In this document: positions 22,001-29,514 of the stretch, one piece after another
How positions within the stretch are numbered: the stretch's first letter is position 1
Layout: every line of letters begins with the position of its first letter
Assembly: GCF_000023465.1 (NCBI RefSeq)
Contig: NC_014041.1
Coordinates: forward strand, 1,013,001-1,077,000
DNA from: Zunongwangia profunda SM-A87
GTDB taxonomy: Bacteria; Bacteroidota; Bacteroidia; Flavobacteriales; Flavobacteriaceae
Direction: 5' to 3'
DNA: 64,000 nt
The notes under the pieces: generated by a model
What the model saw: only the letters and a program-made list of their open reading frames with translations
The model's database searches: none
Told to the model about the DNA's origin: nothing
Made by a program: the position numbers and the translations under genes

Positions 22001-22483
22001 ATTAAATTCGGTATTAGAAGAAAAGCTAGTTCCGTCTAAAGAATATTGATAAGGTGCTGTCCCACCGGAAACACTGCCAGCAGAAATAGTTCCGTCACTT
22101 CCTCCAAAACAGGAAACCTTGGTGGGAGAAAATGATTCAAGAATAAATTTGTCTGGCTGATTAATAACAATTGATTCGATACCGGTATTTCCTGAGTCGT
22201 CGGATACTGATATGGTATAAGATCCGGTTTTTAAATTTACAAGATCTTTATTTGATGAAGAAAAAGAATTTGGTCCAGTCCATTGATAAGTATAGTTGCC
22301 GCTACCTCCAGATACTTCAATATCAATACTGCCATTATTAGCATTATGGCAGGTCGCATCTTTTGATGAAGATGTGATAATAAGGTCCTCTTCCAATCCG
22401 AAAGATTCAGATTGGTTGATTAAAGAAAGCGCTAAAAATAGCCCTAAAATTATGATGGCTCCAGGAAAAGTAGTTTTCTTCAT
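16001..22483 (-). CDS. giant secreted SprB-repeat adhesin with LamG-like domain and T9SS-type C-terminus
   Basis: 2160 aa. A signal peptide (1-28) is followed by a row of about eight SprB-type Ig-like repeats of roughly 79 aa (about 40-740, hallmarks VSCFGGNDGSI, SGGTAPYQYSLD, GNYTLYVRDANNCS). Then come a PKD-like region (about 757-845), two more SprB-like repeats (about 985-1170), a LamG/concanavalin-type domain (about 1228-1400, LDFDGIDDHILLG and WHHIAVMY), a long middle part, a very acidic Asp/Glu linker (about 2024-2081) and a final domain of about 80 aa resembling a T9SS sorting signal (ends NLKFVRN). SprB repeats occur in gliding adhesins, so this is probably a cell-surface adhesin exported by type IX secretion. 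It stands alone, convergent with rsmG. Confidence 0.9.
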   Translation of the reverse strand: MKKTTFPGAIIILGLFLALSLINQSESFGLEEDLIITSSSKDATCHNANNGSIDIEVSGGSGNYTYQWTGPNSFSSSNKDLVNLKTGSYTISVSDDSGNTGIESIVINQPDKFILESFSPTKVSCFGGSDGTISAGSVSGGTAPYQYSLDGTSFSSNTEFNSLAAGNYTLYVRDANNCSISTNIEITQPEQLAMATPISKNVSCFGGNDGSISAGTVSGGTAPYQYSLDGTSFSSNTEFNSLTAGNYTLYVRDANNCSISTNIIIKEPTQLSMSGLSSENVSCFGGNDGSISAGTVSGGTAPYQYSLDETNFSSITEFNSLTAGNYTLYVRDANNCSISTNIEITQPEQLAMTTPNSENVSCFGGNDGSISADTVSGGTAPYQYSLDGTSFSSNTEFNSLTAGNYTLYVRDANNCSISTNIIIKEPTQLSMSGLSSENVSCFGGSNGSITIGRVSGGITPYQYSIDGTNYQTNKKFSNLSSGVYNISILDNNGCTISQTIQISQPEDLKASAPSITNVYCYGASNGEITVGDVNGGTTPYEYSIDNINFQTDKNFSNLSSGTYTLFIKDANACSIQQLFTIDQPDELISNYNKTNVNCYQEDSGRIEFKGASGGSETFQYSIDNGENWFNSAVFNNLKPGSYTLKIRDKNNTDCEKLIANDIKINEPDAAVNVTVNTTRTTVFNSKTGTAEAYPSGGTPGYTYEWRAAGNSMVIATTKKATNLAAGNYKLSVFDKNGCGKTVDVVVNEILKAEILPTSICEGENNVRVSYFEVANGTAYGGMPPYSYSWNFDSDGTYTTNTGIGSHRVTYPTEGNRNITLTVTDAQGFSRDFIYQQYVGECYVDNCGSNDFGISGYYIGDASGTEITSENCNNGDQKYIYVQLDQNTTRYSLYTEFTYSVKSLETGETKIIREFGCFYEKEGIPINARTIPINYQCGDEVSIDNIYLTFSNNSKNACGQSSKSKCFSTNNQEIVFTPLYARATPNQLDCFDSELGTIKVQASGGRAPYSYSITNANSGYQKENLFEILKAGSYDVWVKDSEGTIFKIPSVVITQPDEPITMEFEIQQPVCPGDKATVTVNPTGGTPKVENGTAIYEYLWNDATGSTSKTLNNLEPGEYTITVIDANQCQAIRTISIIEPEKLTQAITGEDKTLGCGYFQTTLEANTPEFGTGRWSVVNGPSNYNFIDPSDPFTKFIGDEGEYTLRWTVSNDNCSSYADLNLKISANCNTLDFDGIDDHILLGDSFNMQDKTEFTIEAWIKSESNIGLKTIISKRDVQNLNIGGYDLIINSGSPTFRWNDNSISTSHKVKQGVWHHIAVMYKEKNMKLYVDGILLANKSGSAPGNSNSPFIIGAIFDSANQDTPSNYFDGWIEELRIWNKSLTEKQLRFLMNQRIAVASNPLRGNLLPVDVPGDLKWSDIEAYYQLKGDPEAITKGLTPEITGNHSNGLIRNITTTQDNTAPLPYVLSEENQDWTNPATWLLAPTINDSKISERNVWQVPGSYGIDGETTIDWNIVEISQDIFYPYATSTKPLQLLGLISNGGTLNIMGTNPPKGGTGNPLIVTDYLKLDGIIDLNGESQLIQTEGSVLDPNSSGSIQKDQQGTANSYNYNYWSSPVSTNSINSGFTIGEILKDGTDPDNIQEISFNRQHTWADSRNYTGPKRISTYWLNRFHQVPRYSGWEQINQNTKLSTGEGYTMKGTSGSVAISTLQNYTFNGLPNNGNITLEIQPNEIFLIGNPYPSALDAEQFILDNLDKNTVNGATGDKNLFNGAIYFWDHFGDSNSHYLKDYVGGYATLNLIGSVPAVATDERINANNSQSKRIPGKYIPVGQGFFVNSYLNTANSNINISQGDILFRNAQRIFAKESVSNESQFLKPENVFLKTLNASVKVKADERQKIRLNFKSPGGINRQIVVGADKNASFGFDLGYDAPLYDRQKEDMFWLMEDQPLVIQGIPDFNDDRVLDLGLIVLSNNEFYIEIDSLENIPSEKEIYLLDRKDSTYYDLKAEKYIATIDSGYHKNRFAITFQKTEDPDAEETAEEDPDSDETGDDDNEDIGENDENPEKPEIPEEENNEESEEEITGNFKVLYLSEEQSVYLENPQLIQIKRLLIYNINGSLIKAFYDIPIISEIYIPMESKMSSAVYILKIYTEKGVTNLKFVRN
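21170..22117 (-). repeat. tandem 237-bp repeats in the adhesin gene, arranged as a duplicated 474-bp pair
   Basis: Four in-frame units of 79 codons each: 21881-22117, 21644-21880, 21407-21643 and 21170-21406. Units 1 and 3 end in EITQPEQLAM, units 2 and 4 end in IIIKEPTQLSMSGLSSEN. The A-B-A-B pattern and near-identity of B units show that a two-unit block was duplicated recently. Confidence 0.92.
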
Positions 22484-22710
22484 AGGCAGATACCTTTAAA
22501 ACTTTTCTTTGTAGCTATCTTTAAGTAGTATAAATTATTTTCAAAGATGCTTAGGGCACTCAATTTTCTCTTATCATTATTCATCTTAGCAAATCTAATA
22601 TTTTTTTACAAAATATCGATAAAGTGCTGTTTTTTAGCGATGAAAGTTTTTGTTTTTAGTTTTATTGTCTTAATGTTTATTATTAAAGTCTTTATTGTTA
22701 ATTCTATAAA

Positions 22711-22740
22711 TAAAAAAAGGCTACAATAAGTAGCCTTTTA
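22711..22740 (-). terminator. rho-independent terminator of pruA
   Basis: 9-10-bp stem with arms AAAGGCTAC and GTAGCCTTT (22716-22724 with 22730-22738) and an AATAA loop; the minus strand runs into seven T's. It lies 23 bases after the pruA stop. Confidence 0.85.
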
Positions 22741-22762
22741 GAATAAGTATCTTTATGAAAGA

Positions 22763-24391
22763 CTATTCTTTCATAAATGGATATTTATAATCAGTTGCAG
22801 GAACAAAAGTTTCTTTAATTAAACGAGGAGATATCCAACGCATTAAATTAAGTTTAGAACCTGCTTTATCGTTCGTTCCACTAGCTCTTGCTCCACCAAA
22901 TGGTTGTTGGCCTACAACAGCTCCGGTCGGTTTATCATTAATGTAGAAGTTACCTGCCGCATTTTGTAAAATATCTGTAGCTCTCGCTGCTTCGTAACGA
23001 TCGCCAGAAAATACCGCTCCAGTAAGAGCATAAGCACTCGTGTTATCTACGGTATGAAGCGTTTCTTCCCATTTTTCATCTTCGTAAACATAAATAGTTA
23101 CAACAGGACCAAATAGCTCTTCTTCCATAGTAGTATAGTGAGGATCTTTTGCTAAAACAACTGTTGGTTCTACAAAATATCCTACAGATTTATCGTAATT
23201 ACCCCCAACTACAATTTCTGCATCATCATCTTTTTTTACTTTCTCTATATAAGAAGCTAATTTATCAAAAGATCGTTCGTGAATTACAGCAGTAAAGAAA
23301 TTGGTGAGATCTTCTGGAGATCCCATTTTAATTGATTTTACATCTTCTACCACAAAATCTTTGATTTCTGGCCATAAACTTTTTGGAAGGTAAACCCTAG
23401 ATGCTGCACTACATTTTTGTCCCTGAAATTCGAATGCCCCTCTGGTAATTGCAGTAGCAACCTGTTTAGGGTTAGATGTTGGATGTGCGATGATAAAATC
23501 CTTACCGCCAGTCTCGCCAACAATTCTTGGGTATGACTTATATTTATGAATATTATTACCGATTTTAGCCCAAATATTTTTAAAAACTTCTGTGCTTCCT
23601 GTGTAGTGAATACCGGCAAAATCTGGGCTTTTTAAAACCGTATCTGTAATCATTTCAGGATCTCCCATAACCATATTTATAACTCCTTCTGGGACTCCTG
23701 CTTCCTTAAATACATCCATTAAAACCTGTGCAGACATCATTTGGCTATCACTTGGCTTCCAAATAGCAACATTTCCCATTAAAGCCGCACTAGTAGGAAG
23801 ATTACCAGCAATTGCCGTAAAGTTAAATGGTGTTACAGCGTAAACAAAACCTTCTAATGGTCTGTATTCAACTCTGTTCCAACATCCATCAGAAGAGTTT
23901 GGTTGCTCATTATAAAGCTCTGTCATATACTCCACGTTAAAACGTAAGAAATCACAAATCTCTGCAGCCGAGTCAATTTCTGCCTGAAAAATAGTTTTTG
24001 ATTGCCCTATCATTGTTGCCGCATTCATCTTTTGGCGATATGGGCCAGAGATTAGATCTGCAGCTTTAAGGAACACAGCAGCTCGTTGTTCCCACTCTAA
24101 CTTTGCCCATTTTTTACGAGCTTCTAAAGCAGTATCGATTGCTTTTTCAATATGTTTTTTCTCAGCTAAATGATAAACTCCACATTCATGTTTATGATCG
24201 TGAGGTGGATTTATAGTAGCTGTTTTTCCGGTCCTGATTTCCTCAGAACCTATGTAAAGTGGTACATCAAATTTAGTGTTGTACAACTCTTTATATGTTA
24301 ATAATACTTCTTCTCTTTCTGGTGTTCCCGGAGCGTAAGTTTTTACTGGCTCATTTACAGCTTTAGGAACGTGAAAAAATCCTTTTCCCAT
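22763..24391 (-). CDS. pruA: L-glutamate gamma-semialdehyde (1-pyrroline-5-carboxylate) dehydrogenase
   Basis: NAD-dependent last step of proline breakdown to glutamate. 542 aa, the length of the stand-alone (eukaryote-like) P5C dehydrogenases. Motifs of the ALDH fold are clear: AVTPFNFTAIAGNLPTSAAL, general-base Glu in VGETGGKDFI and catalytic Cys in FEFQGQKCSAASRVY; the C-terminus has INDKPTGAVVGQQPFGG. No proline dehydrogenase gene lies next to it. Monocistronic by position, with its own terminator. Confidence 0.95.
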   Translation of the reverse strand: MGKGFFHVPKAVNEPVKTYAPGTPEREEVLLTYKELYNTKFDVPLYIGSEEIRTGKTATINPPHDHKHECGVYHLAEKKHIEKAIDTALEARKKWAKLEWEQRAAVFLKAADLISGPYRQKMNAATMIGQSKTIFQAEIDSAAEICDFLRFNVEYMTELYNEQPNSSDGCWNRVEYRPLEGFVYAVTPFNFTAIAGNLPTSAALMGNVAIWKPSDSQMMSAQVLMDVFKEAGVPEGVINMVMGDPEMITDTVLKSPDFAGIHYTGSTEVFKNIWAKIGNNIHKYKSYPRIVGETGGKDFIIAHPTSNPKQVATAITRGAFEFQGQKCSAASRVYLPKSLWPEIKDFVVEDVKSIKMGSPEDLTNFFTAVIHERSFDKLASYIEKVKKDDDAEIVVGGNYDKSVGYFVEPTVVLAKDPHYTTMEEELFGPVVTIYVYEDEKWEETLHTVDNTSAYALTGAVFSGDRYEAARATDILQNAAGNFYINDKPTGAVVGQQPFGGARASGTNDKAGSKLNLMRWISPRLIKETFVPATDYKYPFMKE

Positions 24392-24530
24392 GTTATTGTT
24401 TTTCTAGTTTTTATAGGTTTTTAAATCATTTTAAAGGTAAAAAAATAATAAAGATTAAGCATAACTAAATTAGGCTTTTAAGTAAGCTTAACTTTTTTCG
24501 TAAATTCAGCTTTTTGTTTAAGAAAATATT

Positions 24531-25250
24531 ATGTGTACAGTAAGTATTTTTCCCGGAGAAGAAAATTCAAATTCTTTCTTGTTAAGCTTTAACCGCGATG
24601 AGGCCGTAAATCGGCGAACTTTTGCACCTACAATGCATTATGTTAATGGATGTGAAATGATTTTTCCAAAAGATGCGGTTGCAGGAGGTACCTGGCTGGG
24701 TGTAAGCGATAAAAAACGACTGGTTGGGATTATGAATGGAGAATTTAAAGCTCATAAACGAAATCCACCTTACCAAAAAAGTAGAGGAGTTATTGTAAAA
24801 GAATTTTTAGCTGCAGAAGCCGTAAAAGCCTACGCTGAAAATTATGATTTTAAAGGAATAGAACCTTTTACAATGCTTTGTGCAGATTGGAATTTAGGTT
24901 TGGTAATTACAGAAATGGTTTGGGATGCTAAACAACTCCACTTAAGAAATATTCCGCTAAAACCTCAAATCTGGTCTTCTTCACCTTTATATGACTCGGA
25001 CATGAAAAAACAGCGAGAGAATTGGTTCGATGATTTCAGGAGAAATAATGAAATTACAGCAGAGAAAGTTTGGGACTTTCATCATAAGGCCGGCATTGGA
25101 GATCAACATATCGATTTAATAATAGATCGTGGATTTTTAAAAACACAAAGTATTTCCCAGATTGAAATTAGCGAAAATAGAAAGCAGTTTAGATATGAAG
25201 AATTAGCTACCGGAAACATTGAAATACTAAGCTTGGATCATTTAGTTTAG
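24531..25250 (+). CDS. NRDE (TANGO2-like) family protein
   Basis: 239 aa. It begins MCTV, so a Cys follows Met as in the N-terminal nucleophile-like TANGO2 family, and carries the name-giving motif FNRDEAVNRRT (about 20-30) and the block GGTWLGVSDKKRLVGIMN. The biochemical role of bacterial members is not settled; animal TANGO2 has been linked to heme or lipid handling. Its 3' end overlaps the convergent apaG gene by 9 bases. Confidence 0.88.
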   Translation: MCTVSIFPGEENSNSFLLSFNRDEAVNRRTFAPTMHYVNGCEMIFPKDAVAGGTWLGVSDKKRLVGIMNGEFKAHKRNPPYQKSRGVIVKEFLAAEAVKAYAENYDFKGIEPFTMLCADWNLGLVITEMVWDAKQLHLRNIPLKPQIWSSSPLYDSDMKKQRENWFDDFRRNNEITAEKVWDFHHKAGIGDQHIDLIIDRGFLKTQSISQIEISENRKQFRYEELATGNIEILSLDHLV

Positions 25251-25628
25251 TGCGAACGGCGCACTTAACTTAAAAGAAGGAATCTGTACTCTGAATTTTC
25301 GGGTAGAAGTGAAATTAATCATGTTGTAATATCCGCTCATGGCCCCAAATGGAGTATTTAGAAGGCATCCACTTTGGTAGGTGTGTTTTTCTCCTGGTTT
25401 TATCACTGGTTTTTTGCCAATAACCCCTTCGCCTTCTACAGTTTCGGTTTTGTTTAATGCATCTTTGATTTTCCAAAATCTAGATTTTAACTGAACCGAA
25501 TCATTACTTTGATTTTCTATCGTCACTTTATAACCAAAAGCATATCTTACCTGATAGCGATCGTAAAGAATGCCATCAAAAAAAGTCTGTACTGAAATTT
25601 TAATACCTTTAGTTATTTGTTCAACCAT
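25242..25628 (-). CDS. apaG: ApaG family protein
   Basis: 128 aa, the usual size, a single fibronectin-like beta domain. Conserved family positions are FGYKVTIENQSNDSVQLKSRFWKI, the glycine-rich GEGVIGKKPVIKPGE and the signature YQSGCLLNTPFGAMSGYY. ApaG has been tied to Co2+/Mg2+ resistance in Salmonella, but its molecular role is unclear. It starts 8 bases after the DUF3667 gene, third in a plug-DUF3667-apaG run. Confidence 0.93.
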   Translation of the reverse strand: MVEQITKGIKISVQTFFDGILYDRYQVRYAFGYKVTIENQSNDSVQLKSRFWKIKDALNKTETVEGEGVIGKKPVIKPGEKHTYQSGCLLNTPFGAMSGYYNMINFTSTRKFRVQIPSFKLSAPFALN

Positions 25629-25636
25629 ATGAATTT

Positions 25637-26716
25637 CTAAAAAATTGCGAACGAGCCGAATACCGATATCAATCCCACAATTATGGCTAAGGTAAAAAAT
25701 ATTATGTTGAGAATCATAAATTTAACAATGGTTTTGAATTTGCCCTGTGCGTAGAATTTTCGTAATCCCTGGTACAGATATCCGATAAAAATAATATTGG
25801 CAATATTTACTCCGTAACTATTTTTGGTGAAAATATCTATAATCAATGCAACGCTATACAATATGAAAAACATGCTCTGTGTATGAAATGCAAATGTAAG
25901 ATGCTCCATATAGTTATATTTCGACCGAATATAAATCAGACTTAAGAAAAGTGTAAAGATGGGTAAGAATATAAATATGATAAAAGGAAGTTTACCGATT
26001 AAGTAATTAAGGAAAAGTTGAGGGTTTTCTCTTAAAAGTTTAAAATCGATAACTTTTTTGTATAACCAGCGATTGTAAGCCGAATTTTTTAGATCTAACA
26101 TTTTTATGGCATCGACTGGAACTGTATTTTTGGTTTCTTTGAAATAGTGATCGAATAAATTTATCTTAGTACTAAAAGCATCAGCAATAGACATGGTGTC
26201 AATCTGTTCCTGAGTGACGAGATAGTCATGGTAGGTTTTGTTTTTTACGGGTTTAGGAGGTATTATAGAATCCAGTTTAGTAAAAGGTATACCCTCAAAT
26301 TCGATATCAACGTTATTTTCTGTATTCATTTTTTCTAATTCTTTAGCTAATTCTTCAGGCTCCTGATTAAGATTTATACCTTCAAAAGAATTATCGTAAC
26401 CATAGATTAGAAAGAAAATAATGGCTGTAGTTAAAAAGAAGCGATAAGGATTTACGTATCTCATTCTCTTACCCTGAATATAATCTTTGGAGATTTTACC
26501 AGGTTTAAAAAGCAGTATCCTCATAGTTCTTATGAACCGGGAGTCATAGGCAAAAAGACCTGAGAAAAATTCAGAAAAGAAGTCACCCAAGGCCAATTTT
26601 TTAATAGAGTTTAATTGGCCGCAATTAGGGCAAAACTTATGCTCTTCTTCTAAACTTCTCCCGCAGTTAAGACATTCTTCACCGCGATACTTTACTAAAG
26701 ATCGTCTAGAGTTCAT
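25637..26716 (-). CDS. DUF3667 membrane protein with N-terminal zinc ribbon
   Basis: 359 aa. Residues about 16-38 hold a Cys4 zinc ribbon (CLNCGRSLEEE then FCPNCGQ). Then comes the DUF3667 block (FFSGLFAYDSRFIRTMRILL, KPGKISKDYIQGKRMRYVNP), a first membrane helix near 95-112, a soluble loop, and about four further membrane segments toward the C-terminus. No biochemical function is known. It lies 18 bases after the plug gene and 8 bases before apaG. Confidence 0.88.
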   Translation of the reverse strand: MNSRRSLVKYRGEECLNCGRSLEEEHKFCPNCGQLNSIKKLALGDFFSEFFSGLFAYDSRFIRTMRILLFKPGKISKDYIQGKRMRYVNPYRFFLTTAIIFFLIYGYDNSFEGINLNQEPEELAKELEKMNTENNVDIEFEGIPFTKLDSIIPPKPVKNKTYHDYLVTQEQIDTMSIADAFSTKINLFDHYFKETKNTVPVDAIKMLDLKNSAYNRWLYKKVIDFKLLRENPQLFLNYLIGKLPFIIFIFLPIFTLFLSLIYIRSKYNYMEHLTFAFHTQSMFFILYSVALIIDIFTKNSYGVNIANIIFIGYLYQGLRKFYAQGKFKTIVKFMILNIIFFTLAIIVGLISVFGSFAIF

Positions 26717-26734
26717 GAGATTATATGCAATTGG

Positions 26735-27988
26735 TTAGTTGCTAATATTCTTGGAGTTTGCCGTGCCCATGCCAATAATCCTGTCATATCTTCCCCCGAT
26801 TTCGCGATAATAGATGAGTACTCGATATTCATTTTCTGTTTCGTCGTAGTTTCCACTAATAAAACCTTCATTTATGGCACCGTCTTTATTTACAAGTACA
26901 TATTTATAATCGTAGTATCCCTGTTTAAAAAGACGGGCAGTTTCATAATATCCGGTTTCTTCGTTGTAATTAAGCGCCGTACTTTGGTCGGGAGTGAAAT
27001 TATTAAAATTTCCGTAAATATGTAATATTCCACCATCCAATGGCTCATAATTTTTTAAAGAAAAGTGAACCCAGGTATATTCGGCTTCAGTGTCAACATC
27101 TTCAGCATCAAGTTGTCTAATTACAAATCCGCCATTAATATCAGGATTATAAGTATAAGGGGTCGTAGCCCTAGAGATGTCCAGATTCAAATAATGGTGG
27201 TATAGTTGATCTACGTCGATTCTTGCAATATCTGCGGTTGTCGCTCTAAGATCTTTGGTGTCAAATTTCAAATATTCATTAGCGCCCCAAAAGGAAGTTG
27301 GCATATCATATCGATAAATTAACTGGTTACCGATGGTGTATTGGGGTTTGATGTCTTTAATGGCAGTTTTTAAGTTGTTATTCTGAATAATTAAAGGCTT
27401 TACAGTTTGATCGGGATTTCGAAGCAACAGGCTAGGGGAATCTACTGTGAAATTTACCACTTGTTTAGTGTCTATAAATTGAAGGTCTCTAGCTCTTTTG
27501 ATAACGGGAGTGACAGTAACTTCAGATTCATAAATCATAAATTTTCTTGAAAAAACCAGTTCTTCATTTTCATTGAAAATCTTAATCATATAATTTCCAG
27601 AAACTTTTAGTGCCTTGGTATACTGGTTCGGAATACTTAATTCGTAATGCGAAAAAGGCTGAAGGGTATTATAAGAATTTTGGTAATTCATAATTCTTAT
27701 ATTATCCAGGCCTTCCATATATTCATTTTTCGAAAGTTGTGTAGGGCGCCAGTTATAGTCGTAATATTGTATTTTATAATAATAATCGGCTTCATCTCCA
27801 ATGATATCGTCAAATGTTAAATTTAACATTCCGTTGATTGGGATTATAGGATTTCCATTATTGGTAGAATTTTCCCCATATAATTTAACAGTTCTTATGT
27901 AATTTGGTGGAGCCATTTCCTGCTCTGCCTGACTAAGGCCAAGGCTTGTAAAGCTTAAGAAAACGATCAAAAAAACTAATCTATTCAT
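26735..27988 (-). CDS. type IX secretion system plug protein (DUF5103)
   Basis: 417 aa with a signal peptide (MNRLVFLIVFLSFTSLGLSQA). The sequence fits the DUF5103 family: a beta-rich N-terminal part (YIRTVKLYGENSTNNGNPII, DYYYKIQYYDYNWRPTQLS) and a C-terminal part with YGNFNNFTPDQSTALNYN and GYYDYKYVL. In Flavobacterium johnsoniae a member of this family was found plugging the inner face of the SprA translocon. First gene of the plug-DUF3667-apaG run. Confidence 0.85.
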   Translation of the reverse strand: MNRLVFLIVFLSFTSLGLSQAEQEMAPPNYIRTVKLYGENSTNNGNPIIPINGMLNLTFDDIIGDEADYYYKIQYYDYNWRPTQLSKNEYMEGLDNIRIMNYQNSYNTLQPFSHYELSIPNQYTKALKVSGNYMIKIFNENEELVFSRKFMIYESEVTVTPVIKRARDLQFIDTKQVVNFTVDSPSLLLRNPDQTVKPLIIQNNNLKTAIKDIKPQYTIGNQLIYRYDMPTSFWGANEYLKFDTKDLRATTADIARIDVDQLYHHYLNLDISRATTPYTYNPDINGGFVIRQLDAEDVDTEAEYTWVHFSLKNYEPLDGGILHIYGNFNNFTPDQSTALNYNEETGYYETARLFKQGYYDYKYVLVNKDGAINEGFISGNYDETENEYRVLIYYREIGGRYDRIIGMGTANSKNISN

Positions 27989-28084
27989 TGTGAAAAAATA
28001 TAGGTAAATGTACTTACAATTAGTATACCTTAATTTAATGCTTCTTATTTTAACAATTGACTAGCCCGAAAAAACAGTAGTTTG

Positions 28085-28116
28085 TTGGGAAAAATCTCGT
28101 GAAAAATATAAATTTG
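28085..28116 (+). promoter_or_regulatory. nqr operon promoter
   Basis: TTG at 28085-28087 and the -7 box TAAATTTG at 28109-28116, 21 bases apart, match the Bacteroidota sigma-ABfr promoter layout. The nqrA ATG is 40 bases downstream. Confidence 0.65.
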
Positions 28117-28156
28117 CACGACTTTAAAATAAACTTTATAATATACACTCCATCCT

Positions 28157-29503
28157 ATGTCAAAAGACATTCGAATTAAAAGAGGACTTACTCTACGATT
28201 AAAAGGGGAGGCGGAAAAACAAATAGTTGAGGCCCCAAGGTCCAAGACCTATGCGATTAAACCTCCAGATTTTCACTCAGTTGTTCCTAAAATGGTTCTT
28301 AAAGAAGGAGCCAAAGTACTAGCGGGAGACGAAATTTTCTTTTCTAAATATACAGAAGAGGTAAGATTTACTTCGCCGGTTAGCGGAACCCTGAAAGAAA
28401 TTAAAAGAGCTGAAAAGCGCCGAATAGTTGAGGTGATTATCGAAGCCGATACTACAGATTCTTACAAAGATTTTGGAAAACTTAATGCAGCTACCGCTCC
28501 GGCTGAAGCTGTTAAGGAAAAAATCCTTGCAAGTGGTTGCGGTGCTTTTATCATGCAACGTCCTTATGACATTGTAGCAGATCCAAAAGATACGCCAAAG
28601 GCGATTTTTATCTCTGCCGTAACTACAGCACCTTTAGCTGCAGACTTAGGCTTTGTTTTAAAAGACAAGGTAAAAGCATTTCAGGAAGGTATTTACGCTT
28701 TACAAAAACTTACACCGGGGAAAGTCCATCTATCTGTAGATGATTCTTCGTATCCAGTTCTTAAGGATATCCAAGGTGTAGAGTTACATAAAGTTAGTGG
28801 CCCTCACCCTGCAGGTAATGTAGGTGTGCAAATCCATAAGATCGATCCTGTAAATGCGGGCGAGCGCGTTTGGGTGGTAGGTGCAGATCACGTTCCGGTA
28901 ATCGGAAATCTATTTTTAACCGGATACTTCCAGCCTAAAAAAGCAATTGCTTTAGCAGGAAGTGAAGCTAAGGATAGAAAATACTATAATGTGATTATTG
29001 GAGCAAATTCTGCAGATCTTATCGGTAATCAAGTTCCAGATGATGTAAGGATTATTTCTGGAGATGTGTTAACTGGAGATCAGATCTCCAATAATCATTA
29101 TTTAGGATTTTATCATAATACATTAACCTTAATTCCTGAAGGTAACAACTACAGAATGTTTGGATGGTTACCTTTTACTTATAATAATATCCATTCTAAT
29201 TCGAAAACATCATTGTCATGGTTGTTTCCTAATAGAAAATATGAGCCTACCACTAATCTTCATGGTGAAGAGCGTGCTTTGGTAGTTACGGGAGAAATGG
29301 AAGAGGTTTTTCCTATGGATATTTATCCAATGCAATTGCTAAAGGCATGTATGGCTGGTGATATCGAGAAAATGGAAAATTTAGGAATTTACGAAGTAGC
29401 TCCTGAAGATTTTGCATTGATAGATTATGTAAACACTTCTAAAATAGAAGCTCAGGAAATCATTCGTCTTGGTTTAGACTTAATGATTACTGAAGTAGGA
29501 TAA
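28157..29503 (+). CDS. nqrA: Na+-translocating NADH-quinone reductase subunit A
   Basis: 448 aa soluble, quinone-side subunit of the six-subunit Na+ pump that passes electrons from NADH to menaquinone. Family features: N-terminal IRIKRGLTLRLKGEAEKQI, the lipoyl-like segment KEGAKVLAGDEIFFSKYTE and the middle PHPAGNVGVQIHKIDPVN. First gene of nqrABCDEF, with a clear promoter upstream. Confidence 0.97.
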   Translation: MSKDIRIKRGLTLRLKGEAEKQIVEAPRSKTYAIKPPDFHSVVPKMVLKEGAKVLAGDEIFFSKYTEEVRFTSPVSGTLKEIKRAEKRRIVEVIIEADTTDSYKDFGKLNAATAPAEAVKEKILASGCGAFIMQRPYDIVADPKDTPKAIFISAVTTAPLAADLGFVLKDKVKAFQEGIYALQKLTPGKVHLSVDDSSYPVLKDIQGVELHKVSGPHPAGNVGVQIHKIDPVNAGERVWVVGADHVPVIGNLFLTGYFQPKKAIALAGSEAKDRKYYNVIIGANSADLIGNQVPDDVRIISGDVLTGDQISNNHYLGFYHNTLTLIPEGNNYRMFGWLPFTYNNIHSNSKTSLSWLFPNRKYEPTTNLHGEERALVVTGEMEEVFPMDIYPMQLLKACMAGDIEKMENLGIYEVAPEDFALIDYVNTSKIEAQEIIRLGLDLMITEVG

Positions 29504-29514
29504 AAAGTTTAATT

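Noticed and set aside
21170..22117. Could the periodic repeats be a CRISPR array?
   Set aside because: The 237-bp units are continuous in-frame coding repeats of an adhesin, not short repeats with unique spacers.
22547..22729. 60-codon hydrophobic plus-strand frame
   Set aside because: Its last codons lie in the pruA terminator stem; Phe/Ile/Leu-rich composition follows from the AT-rich spacer. A small membrane peptide cannot be excluded but has no support.
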